Positions 1 to 13,000 of a stretch of 64,000 nucleotides of DNA are shown here, piece after piece (position 1 is the stretch's first letter; each line of letters starts with the position of its first letter). The stretch is taken from positions 2,480,001 through 2,544,000 of the forward strand of contig WUJK01000002.1 in NCBI GenBank assembly GCA_011317545.1, written 5' to 3'. The stretch is from Coniella vitis (taxonomy: Eukaryota > Ascomycota > Sordariomycetes > Diaporthales > Schizoparmaceae). The notes under the pieces were generated by a model. The model worked only from the letters and a program-made list of their open reading frames with translations, did not search any database and was not told the origin of the DNA. The translations under genes and the position numbers were made by a program.

Positions 1-2178
1 CTCGCGGGAAGCGTGCACGCGAGATTCTATGCCTTGCACTGGGTGCCTTGCTGAATCAGCCATCCCAGAACAGCAAGGCGCTGATGCGGCTTGCGGCGCG
101 ACTGGCACCCAGACGGGTACTGCAGGTTACTGTGTGCACACATAGTATCTAGTACTATGTACATAGTAGTAGGAGCCGTACGATACGAGCGGTCAAGTAC
201 ACAGTACTTCGCTCCTCGCTGCTCCTCGCTTCTCACTTGCTGAGCAGCGCGATCCAACCTGCAGGCACCGCAGCTGTCGAACGGCAGATCAGCTGGCCAG
301 AACTGCCGCTCATCTCCCCAGCCTTCGGCGCCTCGTAATTCTCTCAAGATCCTCTCTTTCCCGAGTTGCATCTACAGGATCCAGATAGTTGTGCCCTCTT
401 GCTTCAGTGTCAGAGTGCGTACTCTTGTCGTCTGGAGACGTAAGAACTGCCATACATGCAGGGCCAAGCGCTGCTGTGCACCTCAATCATTCGCCAGGCT
501 GCCAATTTATTGCCAGCTTGGAACAACTAATGGTGGCTCGAGACCGGTACCGTATCAGCACGCAGCAAGTTGTCGTATGCACACTCCATCCTCGTGCAGC
601 TGGTGTCGTCAACCACCAGTGGTACTGTCGGAGGCAGTGCTGGCTGTCATCAAAGGATACGCCAGGACGGCTTGTATCTGCTAGAGAACGAACGTAATCA
701 CTATCGTGCTTGGCGCCACAGAGGGAACTACTTCTAGCAGGCGTCGTCATCAACAACCCTTTCCATGCATCCTTTTCCGGCTAACAAGCGTGGCAGAGAG
801 GCATAGGTACCAATGTCCAAGTATGTAAATTGTTGAGGCCTTCTGGCTCTCTTGCTCGTTTCCTCCCTAGAGAGCCGTCATGTCGACATACGAGGCGGGA
901 TGCACGGGTAGAAGACAATACTATGTAGTGTCTTTAGACACACGTGGCGACCTCGAGCCTGGCCTGTCGGAGATTCTGGCGGCAAACGGACGGCTCAAAC
1001 AGCATCACAACCTGAAAGTCCTTTCACCGCGCATGGCTGGTTGCTGTTTCGAGAGTCGAGGTTCTTTGCCGAAAGTCGCAACGGTCGAACACATGGACCA
1101 AAAGCAGACTGTGGGATAATCGTTCCGTTGTTTTCTGTGCAATGGCATACTGTGTTGCGTGGTGTGGCCGTTTGGCGAAAGGGAGCAGCAACAGAAGCAG
1201 AAGTGTCGGCTCGGGCAATCTTTCTCACAGTGAGAAAAGAGGCCACCCACCGCCAAGTGCCTCTGTCATAGTAATACTTTATACATAGTACATACTATGA
1301 TAGATAGCATGTACCCGGATACATGCTCTTTGCAGCAGGGGCTGGTGCAGCAGTGAGATTTTGATTGGTTGCTAGACTGGCTGCGCTGGGGAAGGCTTAC
1401 GCGTCCCCCAACACAGACTCAGCCGGGCACCCCTGCTAAGCGGACTGTGGCCTGCATGGGCCTCTAGTGAGCCTTCCCATTCGGGCCATTGGACCGTCCC
1501 GAAGCTCTGCCACACTGGGCGGGCTCAAGGCCAGCCCCGTCGCACCTGGTGGGGAAATGGGCGGAACTGTGAACTGACTTGAGGGCCCAGTTTCCCAGTC
1601 CCGTGGGTACGGGGCGTATCCCCGGGAAAGGGCAGGCCTGAGAATTCCAGCACAGCGCCAGCACCAGCCCCAGCCCCGGCACCGAGCACAGCTTTGCTTG
1701 GCTGGGCTCTGCGCGCCCAATACCCTAGCGCACCCCCGCCCAGGGGGACACAGCGCAGGCCTGAGAAAACCCCCGACTACCCCGACGAACTGCCCTCGCG
1801 CCCTCTGGCCTCATCAACTCCTCTTCTGTCTCCTGTTCTTGTTCCGCTACTGTTTCATGAACCTTTTCCCACCACCTACAATCCAAACCCACCTCTACAA
1901 TCCCATCTCCCACCAAAGCAACACCGCTATCCTCTTTCATCCTTTCAAAAATTTCTTGGATTTACTCAGCATTCACCATTTCCACAGGCCTGATCAACAT
2001 TAGTATTGCAGCGTAGCGTGGCCACAGTATCAAAACCCATCACCAACCATATCGACAACAGAGCTGGAGAGCAGGGTTCACGACAGGGATAGAAGAAGAG
2101 AAGAGAAGAGAACAGGAAGAAGAAGACCAGAAAGAAAAGAACTGAAGGAACAGGAGAGGCAAAGGAGGAACCCCAGCC
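1..2178. other. intergenic region and bZIP 5' leader
   Basis: I see no convincing gene here: the short open frames lack conserved motifs and overlap on both strands. The region contains a perfect 16-bp palindrome at 153–168 (TACTATGTACATAGTA) and a related motif near 1281–1300. The part from about 2085 to 2178 is purine-rich (gaagaagaga type) and is probably the transcribed leader of the bZIP gene that starts at 2179. Confidence 0.6.
153..168. repeat. perfect 16-bp palindrome of the dispersed TACTATGTA motif
   Basis: TACTATGTACATAGTA is its own reverse complement. Half-sites or near-complete copies (TACTATGTA or TACATAGTA) recur in many other intergenic parts of the window, for example near 1283, 17303, 32809, 42164, 48071, 48186, 48269 and 63123. 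I found none inside the gene models. Function unknown. Confidence 0.7.
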
Positions 2179-4008
2179 ATGTCCAGACAAACCCTTTCGC
2201 AAAGCCCGGCTGCATCGCAGCCCGGCATGGTCGACTCTCTCGATTCGATGCTCGACTTGTCCGGCTACGAAGACGCCGCTTATACTTCGCCTTCCATGTC
2301 GCCTGCCGGCTCCAAGACACCCTTCGCGAGGCCAGTCAACACTGTCATTCAAACTACCCCCGCGTCACTGCTCTCGACAGCACAGCCTTTGACTGGTCCC
2401 AGCCACCAGTACGATCTCTATAAGCAGCAGACTGGTATCATCCCAGGTGCTTTGGCAAATACCATGCAGGTCAACCAAAACAACTCGCAGATTACGGGCT
2501 ACCAGCAGTTCGATATCGATGCCTACTTTGCCAACCTGCACGGCGGCGAATACGATTTCAACACATCTCCTCAAACCATTGGTGCCTCGGACATGGACAT
2601 GGAGTTCGAGTCCCCATCTGGTACTTTCTTCACCGAGTCTACCATAAACCCGAACGCCATTGGTGGGCAGGAAGGCCTGCCATCGCCTCCTGTTGTTTCC
2701 ACCCAGAGCAACGTGGGACGCATGTGGCCTGGCATGCATCAGCAGGCTGCCATGGCAAAGGCCCAGGCGCAGCAGAGGCAACAGCAGCAGATCATTGCCC
2801 AGCAGCAACAGCAGAGGACCAACCAGCAGGCTGCTAAGCAGCAGCAACAGCAGCGTCTTAACAAGCCCGCCCAGCCCACCGATCCGATTGTCGAGCAAAA
2901 GATCACTCAGCTCCTCAACTCGATGCGCGCTAGGACTGCCGGTCCTGACTCCTTGGACAATGCTCCGCTCATGAACCTGCCGCGTCCTAAGAAGGATGAG
3001 GACGACATGGATGAGGACGAGAGACTTTTGGCTAGCGAGGAGGGCAAGAAGCTCAGCAGCAAGGAGCGCCGCCAACTCCGCAACAAGGTCTCTGCCCGTG
3101 CCTTCCGGTCCCGCAGAAAGGGTAAGTCTATGCCACTTCCCACTTGATGGCTTTCCTGGGAGGCGACCTTTCACTGACCAAAAATAGAATACATCACGCA
3201 GCTTGAGGCTGAGATCGCCAACAAGGTGACCGAAAACGGCGATCTGCGTGCCCAGAACCGAGCTCTGATCGAGGAGAACAAGCGTTTGTCGGACCTCACT
3301 CGCATGCTTCTGTCGTCGCCTTCCTTCTCTGGTTTCCTTGAGAATCTGAGCTCCAACCCCTCTCAGCTGCCCCAAAACGCGCCTCAAGTAGAGCAGCAGC
3401 AAGCTCCTCGCCAGCCTCCCAAGGATGTCAACCCTTATGCTCAGCAGCACGTGCAGCGTCAATCCATTGGCGTGGCCATGATCCCCGAGCAGAACATTGA
3501 CTTTGCGGCGTTTGGTGACTTCCAACCCCAGGTGTACGCTGTTTTGGAGACTCCCGAGGTCCCGATCAGCATTGACACCTACGCCCTCTCTGGCAAGACC
3601 TCGAACTTTGTCGGCGAGTCCTTCGAGTCCGACCAAGACAAGGTCGAGATGCCCGTCATTGAGCAGCCTCCAGTCGTCGAAGAAAAGACCATGGCCCCCA
3701 GCGCCATCGAGACTCGCGCTGTGTTGAATGATGAGTTCGAGAACGACCCTGAGTTTGCTCTTTACCACGATTCCCCCTGTGCAAGCACCTCTGAGGATTT
3801 CTCACCCGTCGACGTCGATGCTGAGGGTCTCTCCGAAATCGACATCTTTGGCGGCGTCGAGTCTGAGAAGTTCCTTGCTCGCTACGATTTGCTCGATGCC
3901 TCGACAGAGGAGCAAAACGCCGTCTTGGCCATGGCTTCTGTACAAAGAAGACTTGCTAGCCTCGAGGGTGTGTGTGCGAGATTAGAGCTGCTTACTGCCG
4001 ACATATGA
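2179..4008 (+). CDS. bZIP transcription factor
   Basis: Two exons, 2179–3121 and 3188–4008, give 587 residues. The 66-nt intron has a GTAAGT donor and an AATAG acceptor. The basic region, about residues 295–314, carries the bZIP signature N-x7-R (NKVSARAFR). After the intron come EYITQLEAEI and evenly spaced hydrophobic residues of a leucine zipper, then SDLTRMLLSSPSFSGFL, a motif of one conserved family of filamentous-fungal bZIP proteins. The N-terminal half is Ser/Pro-rich, with Gln tracts around residues 195–225 that suggest activation regions. The protein should act in the nucleus as a dimer. The intron falls exactly between the basic region and the zipper, so intron retention would hit an in-frame stop and give a 322-residue form without a zipper. 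I cannot assign its target pathway. The bZIP assignment is firm. Confidence 0.93.
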
Positions 4009-6062
4009 TTTCTGCAATGATATACATGTCACGTTTTGTTTTTGCTTTGTTCTACCATGTCAACATTGCTCAGGCTACTGCAACCTGCAAAATTCCCTTG
4101 TCGTCACTCAAAATTCTATGTACATGATCAAGTATTATTGATATTTTAACACCTCTTTTGTGGCTTTGGAACGGAGTTTGGGCTTGGATGGAGTACCATG
4201 GAAATATCTTTTTTTTTATGTTGAGGCGGGGCATAAACACGTCTCAAAGTTCATTTACCTTGGGCAGCACATTTTAGCAGTTTAGCCGCCTTCGCTTTCA
4301 TTGGTAGGGATAGGAGATTTAGGGTCATTGTATGTCTTCTTCGAGCAGGCCTTCAAGGGAGATCTCGACGGAATGCGAAAGTACATCTAGCGGTGCGAAA
4401 TGATGACTGTTGTCACGCTACTACAAGTTCTCTCTTGAAATTCTTTCTCTTCAATCCTGTTTGTTTCCATGGGGCCCTTGGTATATAGACAAACCTCCAT
4501 TCTTAATATGGCCAGGAGAAATACAACCCCAAAAGCCAAAGATATCCTCTTAGCAGTTGACATGCCTCGCATGTGGTCCTGTCGGGCCTCTATGCTTCCC
4601 GCTCTGCTTGTGAACAGCCTTGCTGGTGATCGGTGTTTGGTGACGACCTTGCAAATACTTTGCATCGTCTCACCGTTTCCCCCGCTCTATACCAAAGGAC
4701 AGCGTGTTGACAAGGTCACAGGCCTGATTTCCCATGCATTCTAGGTTCAAACAGAGGCTCCCCTGCATCCATCCATCCATCCATCCATGTGACGTTAAAC
4801 TTTTTGGGGGAAAGCCCGATTTGTCACCGATAGCAACGGTCCTTGTATGTGTGTTTGCTGACGGTGTGTGGTTTAGGATGTCCGGCGGAGGTTGGAGGAG
4901 AAAAGGGGAATGAGTAGTTCAACGTTCGCTGCCACCTTGTGAGCTTACGCACGCCGCCTTTTCTTTCTTGTTTCTTTGTTCGTTTGGAATAGCCTGCTCA
5001 ACATGGTTGTTGCCAAAGGTCGTGCGACATATAGGTAGGTAAATTGCAGTAGAGTGCGTTGATCTGTATTTCGTAAAATGCCGTAGGCTTGTGCCAACAA
5101 GACCTCTTTCCTGGGTTCGATATTTACTGCATACAGCCATTATCGTGTTTCCTCTGTGCTCTATCAGCCATACTCGAGTCCACATGCACCGCCACCTACG
5201 GCTTTAGGACTGCTACTATGAACTGCGACTACAACCAGGTATGGTATCCATTCATCGATTTCTATGATGATGGATTTTAATCCGGCGGCGGCAATTACAC
5301 CGAGCCCAAAGGGACATGGTAACATCAGAGAACCGAGAAACCCCCCCTTCCCCCTTTCTCCAAAAACGCGTGGAACCACGACCAGCAACCGGGTTTCTGC
5401 TTCAACCCAGCCCTGGCAGCCTGGTCAACGTCTTCTCTCATTGCTTGTCCAGCAGGGGAAAAAAAAAAAGGAAAAAAAAAACTCGACAAGAATTCGAGGA
5501 GGAGGAGAAGAACGGCGTGCCTGACCATGGCAACATGCTTTGTTTTGCTTCTTACCCCAGGTTTTTTCTCACAAGACGTCCAAGGAAGGAAGCCATCCCC
5601 GCATTTTCTGCTTTTGTCCCCCCCCCCACCTCTTTCCCCCGGATCGTGCAGTTGCCATGTATGTAGACGATCATCCCACGTATAAGCGCTCCTACCCCAG
5701 GCTCTATAGCAAACGTCGGGGGTTCTGCATGGGGAATGGTGAGAGAACCCCCTCAGCCAGGCGAGACTTTGTCCTTTTTTTTCTTTCTTTTTTCTATTTC
5801 CTTTTCCTTGCTGCACCTGTCCATATTGATACAAACGCTACGAATATGAGCTTGCTTGTGGGCACTGGAGAGATGCAGGGTAATGGAGACTTGTTCGGTT
5901 TCTTGTACATACAAGAGAGTCTACACGTATATATAGAGGGTAACCGCCCGATTTTTTTTCATTCGCTCTTCTCCGGAAAGAATAACAGGTATTGGATAGA
6001 ATTCTCATCTCGATCATCTTGTTAGAAAGAAGGGGGAAAAGAGGAGGAAAAGAAGAATCATA
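4009..6062. other. intergenic region
   Basis: No supported gene. The region holds the 3' end of the bZIP gene, a short ATCC tandem near 4768–4788, A-rich and T-rich homopolymers around 5460–5480 and 5775–5810, and, from about 5900, the promoter and leader of the GH79 gene. Confidence 0.6.
5928..5936 (+). promoter_or_regulatory. TATA-like element upstream of the GH79 gene
   Basis: TATATATAG lies about 125 bases before the GH79 start codon at 6063, followed by a purine-rich leader (6025–6062). Spacing and sequence fit a fungal TATA box. This is inference from position only. Confidence 0.4.
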
Positions 6063-7814
6063 ATGCAGTCTTCGCCCCTGCTGGCCAGCCTCGTTGGCAT
6101 ATGCTTAGGCCACACAACGTCCGTCACCATTCCCAACAACCTTACGACGCGCGCACTGATCCGCGATGCCTACGGCTACTCGGTCGAGCCCGTCTGGCTC
6201 AGCTACTTTACCAATACAAGCCTCATGACGACACTTCTCGGCCACGTGGCAGACGTGACGGGTAAGCCGCCGCCCATTCGCATAGGCGGCACGACGAGCG
6301 ATGAAACCACGCTGTATCCGGTCGGCACCCTGGCCAACAATGCCAGCTCCAACGGCACAGGCTCGCAGTTCAACATCACGGCCGACTGGTTCACCTCGTG
6401 GGCAGATTACTTTCCCAACGCCACCGACATCATCTATACGCTCAACTTCGCTGCGAACGAGAGTGACTGGGCGATTGCCAAGGCCGAGGCTAGCGCAATC
6501 TGGGCCGCGCTTCACGAGAAGCTCATCTTGTTTGAGCTTGGCAATGAAATTGACCATTTCATCGGCGAGAGCTGGCGTGCGCCTGGTTGGGATGTTGTCG
6601 AGTATATCCCGCAATTCGATAACCTTACGGCGAGCCTGCAGAGTGCCGACTGGTACGTAGAGGCGGGCGACCAGGCGCCCAAGTTCCAGGCCGCTGTCTT
6701 TGCGGATCCGCCGTGGGTGCCAGACCAGCAGAATGAGATGGACGACTTTGACATTGTCAACCTGACCCGTGGTGGACTTGTCGATCCCGAGCACAAGGTT
6801 GTCGAGACATACTCGGTCCATCTGTATCCCCAGTCGACATGCGACACCGAGCGCTGGCTGCGCATGAGTTTAGATTTGCTCTCCAACCACACCGTCCTCT
6901 GGCTCAACGTATCACAGTATGTACCCCAGGTCGCAGCGGCTGATGCAGCCAATACCTCGCTCGTCTTTGGGGAGACCAATAGTGTGTCGTGCTCTGGGCG
7001 CTCGGGAATCAGCGACACCTTTGGCGCGGCCCTGTGGAGCGTTGACTATGTCCTGCTGGCCGCCAGCATCGGTATGCCCAAGGTGTACTTCCACCTGGGC
7101 GCGGAGAGCCAATACAGTGCTTTTACGCCGGAGCCATATGTGCTTGAGAATGAGACGCTGACAAGCGGGATCCGCGCCAACTTTTACAGCCACTATTTCA
7201 TTGCACAGGTGGTCGAAGGACTGGATGAGGGCGAGTCATACCAGATTGCTGCCTTGCCAGGCGCGAACTCGAGCGATCTGAGCGGCTACGCCATCTATAA
7301 GGATGCGGATCTGGCCAAGGTGGTCGTGCTGGATATGGGCGTGTGGAACGGAACCGAAGGCTTGAGCAACCCCAGCACCCTGAGCAACACGGACGGGACC
7401 GTGTTTAGCAACGGAACGCGCCCAAGCTACAACATGAGCGTGACGACGTCATGGTCGGCGGGAGAACAGGTGCAGGTGATTCGACTTCAAGGACCAGGCA
7501 CCAATGCAAAGAGCTTGGTGAACGTGTCAGGAGTAACCTTTGACACGACAACGGGCGCTAAGCTGGGCAATCTGACAGAGGAGTATGTCACGGTCAGCAG
7601 CAGCGGAGTTGTGTACTTTGGACTTGCGGGAGCTGAGGGCGTGCTGCTGCAGGTGGTGACCACGGACAATAGCTCGAGCTCATCAAGCTCGTCTGGGTCT
7701 GGGTCAGACAGCGGGTCGGTGACAACGTCGACAGCGGCTGGCGGCCTCGTGGGAAGCTTCTGGAGCTTGGTGGTGCTAGCAGGATCAGCGGCTCTGGTGC
7801 TTGTCATGGTATAG
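6063..7814 (+). CDS. secreted GPI-anchored glycoside hydrolase family 79 (beta-glucuronidase/heparanase-like)
   Basis: A single uninterrupted 583-codon exon. Residues 1–20 are a signal peptide ending HTTS. A (β/α)8 catalytic domain of the GH79 type follows: the motif LFELGNEID places the probable acid/base Glu at residue 162, and LVFGETNSVS places the probable nucleophile Glu at 304, in the order and spacing expected of clan GH-A. A C-terminal β-sandwich runs to about residue 530. It is followed by a Ser/Gly-rich linker and a hydrophobic tail, typical of GPI anchoring at the plasma membrane or cell wall. Many N-glycosylation sequons are present. GH79 members cleave glucuronic-acid-containing glycans such as arabinogalactan side chains; the exact substrate cannot be read from sequence. 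Family assignment is strong, and GPI anchoring is inferred from the tail. Confidence 0.88.
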   Translation: MQSSPLLASLVGICLGHTTSVTIPNNLTTRALIRDAYGYSVEPVWLSYFTNTSLMTTLLGHVADVTGKPPPIRIGGTTSDETTLYPVGTLANNASSNGTGSQFNITADWFTSWADYFPNATDIIYTLNFAANESDWAIAKAEASAIWAALHEKLILFELGNEIDHFIGESWRAPGWDVVEYIPQFDNLTASLQSADWYVEAGDQAPKFQAAVFADPPWVPDQQNEMDDFDIVNLTRGGLVDPEHKVVETYSVHLYPQSTCDTERWLRMSLDLLSNHTVLWLNVSQYVPQVAAADAANTSLVFGETNSVSCSGRSGISDTFGAALWSVDYVLLAASIGMPKVYFHLGAESQYSAFTPEPYVLENETLTSGIRANFYSHYFIAQVVEGLDEGESYQIAALPGANSSDLSGYAIYKDADLAKVVVLDMGVWNGTEGLSNPSTLSNTDGTVFSNGTRPSYNMSVTTSWSAGEQVQVIRLQGPGTNAKSLVNVSGVTFDTTTGAKLGNLTEEYVTVSSSGVVYFGLAGAEGVLLQVVTTDNSSSSSSSSGSGSDSGSVTTSTAAGGLVGSFWSLVVLAGSAALVLVMV

Positions 7815-10091
7815 ATGGGCCAATTGCGTCTCGTGGCCGGAGATCCCCAATTCGAGGACAGCCATGACCATGAGGATTATCCTTTGGGCGCAGCCCTTAT
7901 AAGATGCTTTGCTTCCCAAACCTTGTCGTCGTGTGTATGTTGAGTTTGCCGAGTCCCCTCAACAGAATCTGTAAATGGCCCAGCCATCCCACCTGTCCAG
8001 TCATCCATCCATCCGTCCGTCTTATGCAGTCATGTATTGCTCATATCTCCCTCACATGGAGTTTGCAGAACGCTAGAGGCTCTGACGGCGCCTGGCTCGT
8101 GTCGCTGATAAGCATATCGGCACGGGGGTTCCACAGAGGAAAGAAACAAGGGTGAGGCGACGTCAACGCTTGACGGTAGCGGTGCGATCGGAGATGGCTG
8201 CAGTGATGCGGATATTGACTTTGGCTGGACCCTGGGAAGATTGGGCTGCCCCGTTGCATCGGGCTGTGGGCCGACAGCTCGCAGCAGATTAGCAGTTGCT
8301 AAGCGAGTCGACAGCAGAGGTTTCTGATTCGCGTCAGTGATGGAGACGGGAATGGTGGGAGGTTGTTGGCGTGATTGGGTGTACATAGCAAGTACTACCG
8401 TCATGCTCTGACAGCATGCACAGAGCACCAACGGCATGGCTACATAATATAGAGGTAGAGGCAAGACTTGCTACTATGTAGATAAGTAGCCACAGACTCA
8501 CAGTGGCTGGCTTCGGCCGTTGAGCAGGCGGGCAGGCGGGCAGGCGGACAGGTGGGCGGCAGGTACCTGCAGTAGCTCATCTAGGCTCGCTTGGATGTGC
8601 AACGGCTCCTTCCAGAAGGCGCACAAAACCACGATGTGCTATGTATGCGGATACGTTGGAATCCAGTGCGCAAAGAGCTGGGTCCTCAGCACGTTTCAGA
8701 TGACCCAAAGAAGACCCCAAACCGCCCGCGCAGTCCTCCACACTCTAAGCGGCGCGGCGTGGAGCCTGTGGTACTTTGTAGATGATGGCCTCGTGGGCCC
8801 TCGTGCTAGGGGATGCCAAAGGCGGCTGCTCATCTGCCGTGCGACAGGGGGATGCGCTGCCCTAGCACCGAATCCGGCCTAGTGGAGTGGTGCCGCGAAG
8901 GGAAGGGCCACTGGTCCACTGGCTAGGGTCCACTGGCAGACTGGCTGGGACCCACCGCATCAGTGCACCTGCTGTTCTAATTAACGGTTGCTGCTGAGGG
9001 TTCACTGTCACAGGCACTATCACAGTCACAGTCACAGCCACTGCCACCACTAAAAAGGCAGCGCAAAACAGCAATGTACAGCGTGCAAGCAGGAGCCAGC
9101 AGTACTTTTACTTCAGCTACCTAGATAGCCAAAGCGTACCGCGTGGCTTTGCATTGAGCGCACTTGCAATCAGTAGCCAGCCCAACGCGGCCGTAGCGCC
9201 AGTCCAAGGCTTATCAAACCGCCGCTGCGGAAAATTAAATTGATTTTGCTCGACATTGTCGGGCTCGCGAACAGTGCCCACCTGTCAATTCTTTCCCCCT
9301 GCGCTCTTCCTGTGAGAGATCACAAAGAGAGAAAGCCCGAGAGAGAGCGAGATAGCATATTGCAACCCCCCCTGGCTCGCTCCCCTCTGCTAGACCCTCT
9401 ACAGAGCATTTCGCTTCATGGTAATTCTGGCGCGCCTCGACACACGCACAGAAACCTTTCAGCTTCGCCCACCCACATAGTACTGCTGCCCTTAGCTCTT
9501 GCGCGTGCTAAGTGGGCGTAGGGCATACCGCAATCCAGAAGCACATGCCTTTTCGTGGCTGATGGTCCAACCCAACCACGACCCTATCCAGTGCGATCCA
9601 GATCCAGCCACGCCCAATTGAAGATCTCTCAGCATTCCCCAACCGAGTGGCCCCCTTTTCGACGCATTGCCCAATCACTGCCACATGGCATTCTGCAGCT
9701 ATTCTCACTGCTCGTGACCGTTCAGGTACCCGCGCCCCGTCTTGTGGTTGACCTGCCCTTCGCGTCCACCTGCAGCTTCAGGCGCAAGCTTGCCTCGAAC
9801 CCGACATCCTCCTTGCAGAGCTGCTGTTTCAGGCCCCGGCACAGCGCCCCTCGAAGAGCCCGCCTTGTCTGCCCGTTGCAGATTTCACACGAGCCATTGC
9901 CGTCCTTCCGCGACCGCAACGATCCGTCCTGTACATATCTGATTTCTACGACAACCCTTCACATCCGCTGTCGCATGCCACCAACGCCTCGGTGGGCTCG
10001 GCAGACACAACGCCCGCACACCACCCCTCCAGTCTCACTCGACGACTTTCCGAGCGCGCTAGGGTGGTAGCTTCATGTCGTCGCCCTCACA
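7815..10091. other. intergenic region and DOCK-gene leader
   Basis: No supported gene. Several open frames up to 171 codons (for example 9555–10070) have low-complexity, Pro/Arg/Ser-rich translations with no recognisable motif, and the 3' ones sit in the probable promoter or leader of the DOCK gene. A G/C-rich ggcaggc tandem lies at 8525–8560 and a cacagt tandem near 9010–9040. Confidence 0.55.
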
Positions 10092-13000
10092 ATGCCCTGG
10101 CAACCTCTGCCTCGAATCGCCTTCGCAATAGCGACCTACCCCTTCTCCCCGCAACACCCCCACGATCTCCCGCTCGAAATCGGCGACGAGCTCTACATTA
10201 TCGAGGAGACTTCCAATGGCAACTGGTTGCGCGGCTATCTCGTCGCGCAGCCCTCTCTGCTCGCTGGCTTGACCTCGGTCAAAGGCCAGACTCTCGAAGC
10301 GCGCATATACAATGGCATCTTTCCCAGAAGTTGTGTCGAGGTTCGAGAGGTGCTAGGCGAGTCCGATGATTCAGAGGAAACGGATATCCAAGAGTTGGAC
10401 GAAGAAGAAGAAGAAGAAGAAGACGAGGAAGGAACAGAAACAGATGATCAAGGCACCGACTCTGCAAAAGGCGGCCTGGCTGACGATGCGCAGTCCAAGG
10501 AAGAGGACCCAGGCCGATACAAGAAGTGGACAAAGGACTCGTCCAACGGGAGGCTCTCCGTCCCGGTTGAGCGGGATCCAGACGCCCCTCGGCCGCAAGC
10601 CCCCGTGCCCATGCTCAAAATTGGCGACGAGACGCCCACTTCGGCCTCAGAGCCCCTGATTGACGAAATTGCTTCGTGCCTGCGTGAATGGCACTCAACA
10701 AACCTGCACGAGCTGCTTCTCTCGCGCCAATACACGAAACTCGACAAACTTTCACAACTCGTCACTGCGCTTTCTTTTGCGAGGCAGCAGTTCTTGCACA
10801 ATGTGTTAACATCCTGGGAATACACGCATCTCCGCGAAAAGACAGTCTGGGACCTGGTGCGCATGAACAAGCTATGCGGTGGGGAAGTCATTGTGCGCGA
10901 TCCAACCGAGCGCGGTCGTGTTCTCACGGGCGATGACTCGGTGGTTGAGGTGACGAGGCTGCAGTCCATCATGAGCTTATTGGACGAGCCGCCGCGCCCC
11001 GTTGTCGAGCTCACCTCCCTGCACCACCTCATGGTCGATGTCCGCAGCTTCGCGGGTATCGTCAGTGGATCCACCACATTGATACTCTACCTCGTGAAGA
11101 AGCCGCTGGCTGGTCCACTTGTACAGGTCTCTGAATGCTATAGCATCGACATGCCCGCCGATCACGCCACAAATGGCCCGACAAGAAACGCCCAGACACA
11201 GATGCGTACGCTCTTCACAGACCTCTCACCTCAAGACACTGGAAATGTTCCTTCGGCCGATGCGGAGCTGTACTTGGTTGTGAAGGTCTACTCTGCCGAA
11301 CAGCTTGTTGCTGGAAACCCACGCTCACGGTCAGGCTCTGCATCGCGGGATGTTGCATCTAACCATGGCATTGGCTCAGCACGTATGCCCTTGACAGGCG
11401 GTAACAAGTCCATGCGGAGAAGTCTCATGTGGGGAAGCAAGCCTTCAAGAACTACTCCTCCGCGAGGCTCTACAATGACCAAGCTTGACGAAGTAGCCGA
11501 GGACCGACCCTCTTCTGGCATAACATCGGATAGCGGTAGGGACAGCTCTCGCCCACCAGGAACGGCGAGTTCTAAGGCGTCTCAGGCATCCAACGATGGC
11601 GCGTTACCCACGACGGCAGACAGGCTCGTTGGCGCCGGCTGTCTTCCGCTGACTGCTGTCATGAAGCAGGACGAAGAGGTTGAGCAATTCGTCAAGATAT
11701 GGGCGCCGTCGTTGAATTGGGTGTCTGGGGCTGAAGATGAAGAATGGGACCCTGTACTTCGGGATCTCATGGACAGCGGCTCCGGCCATTACGGCAAACC
11801 TCGGACTGCCGAGCGCCTCCAACTTCGGCTCAAAGCTTTCGACCACCAAGACTCTGACGCGTTAATCAAGGCCACTCCGACTCTACTAGCGGGCATCTCT
11901 TCCACCAAGAAGATGGGCTTTTCTGGGGCACCGACAAAACCGAGGTCAGACATCTACGTCACACTTGTTGGTGCTGCGTTGTCCAAACAGACACTCTTGT
12001 CGAGATATGGTGGTAGTGCGACTTCCATGCTCACTAGCTGGCCCGGAAACAACCTTCAGTTGACTGTGGAGGTGCGGTCGTCTGCTGGCGATCTTATAGA
12101 AGGGTGCATATATCCATCTGCAAATTCCGATGGATTAGACACCTGGACTTCTATTGCAGTTGAGGCTGGCGAGCCCTGGCGACAAACCCTGCGCCTCAAC
12201 TTGGACGACAACGAAGTGTCGACCGCGCATGTTGTCATGTACTTGGCAAACGCGCCCAACCCGCCCTTCGCAATGGCATATTTGCCTCTGTGGGACCAGC
12301 AAGCTTTTGTGAGAGATGGCATGCATGGCCTGCTTCTGTACAAGCTCGACGAGTACACGGTATCGGCACAAGCAGGACCTGCAGGCAGAGGAGGCTACCT
12401 CACCCTTCCATGGGGTGCCAAGGGTCATTCTGCGGAAATTACCGGCCCTATAGCGGTGCTGCGACTGGAAACCTACCTCTGCAGTACACGGTATTCTCAA
12501 GACCGCGTCATTCTGTCCTTACTTAAATGGAAGGATCGGCCACGCGCTGAGATTCCAAGCCTGCTGCAAGAGTTTATATTTGTCGATGAGATTGAGATTG
12601 TCAAACTGCTCAACGATGTGCTGGACGCGCTGTTTAGTATACTCGTTGAATGCTCGGGCAACGACGAGTACGAAGATCTGGCCTTCACGGCTCTTGTTCG
12701 GGTATTGGACATTACACACGACAGACGCTTCAACGTTGCGCCATTGGTTGATCAGTATGCTGAAAGCAAGTTCAATTATCCATTTGCGACGCCGTGTCTG
12801 GTGAGGTCTTTCACGCGACTACTGCAGAAACCCACAGAACCAGACACGTCTAGAAAACTCCGAGCTACCTTCAAAGTGACGCGTCATATCCTCAAGTTCA
12901 TCACCCATGGACGCGGCCAACAGAAGGAAAAGGAAGCCGGGATCGGTATTACGAGTAGCAATCCTGGCTTCACGCGGCACCTGCGCAGCATCTTCAAGGC

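Noticed and set aside
3122..3187. HAC1-type unconventional intron in the bZIP gene
   Set aside because: The intron has ordinary GTAAGT and AG ends and is 66 nt. I see no paired IRE1-type loops.
2365..3768. 467-codon open frame antisense to the bZIP gene
   Set aside because: It is the mirror of codon bias in a real gene. The translation is Leu/Arg-rich without motifs, and it runs across the bZIP intron.
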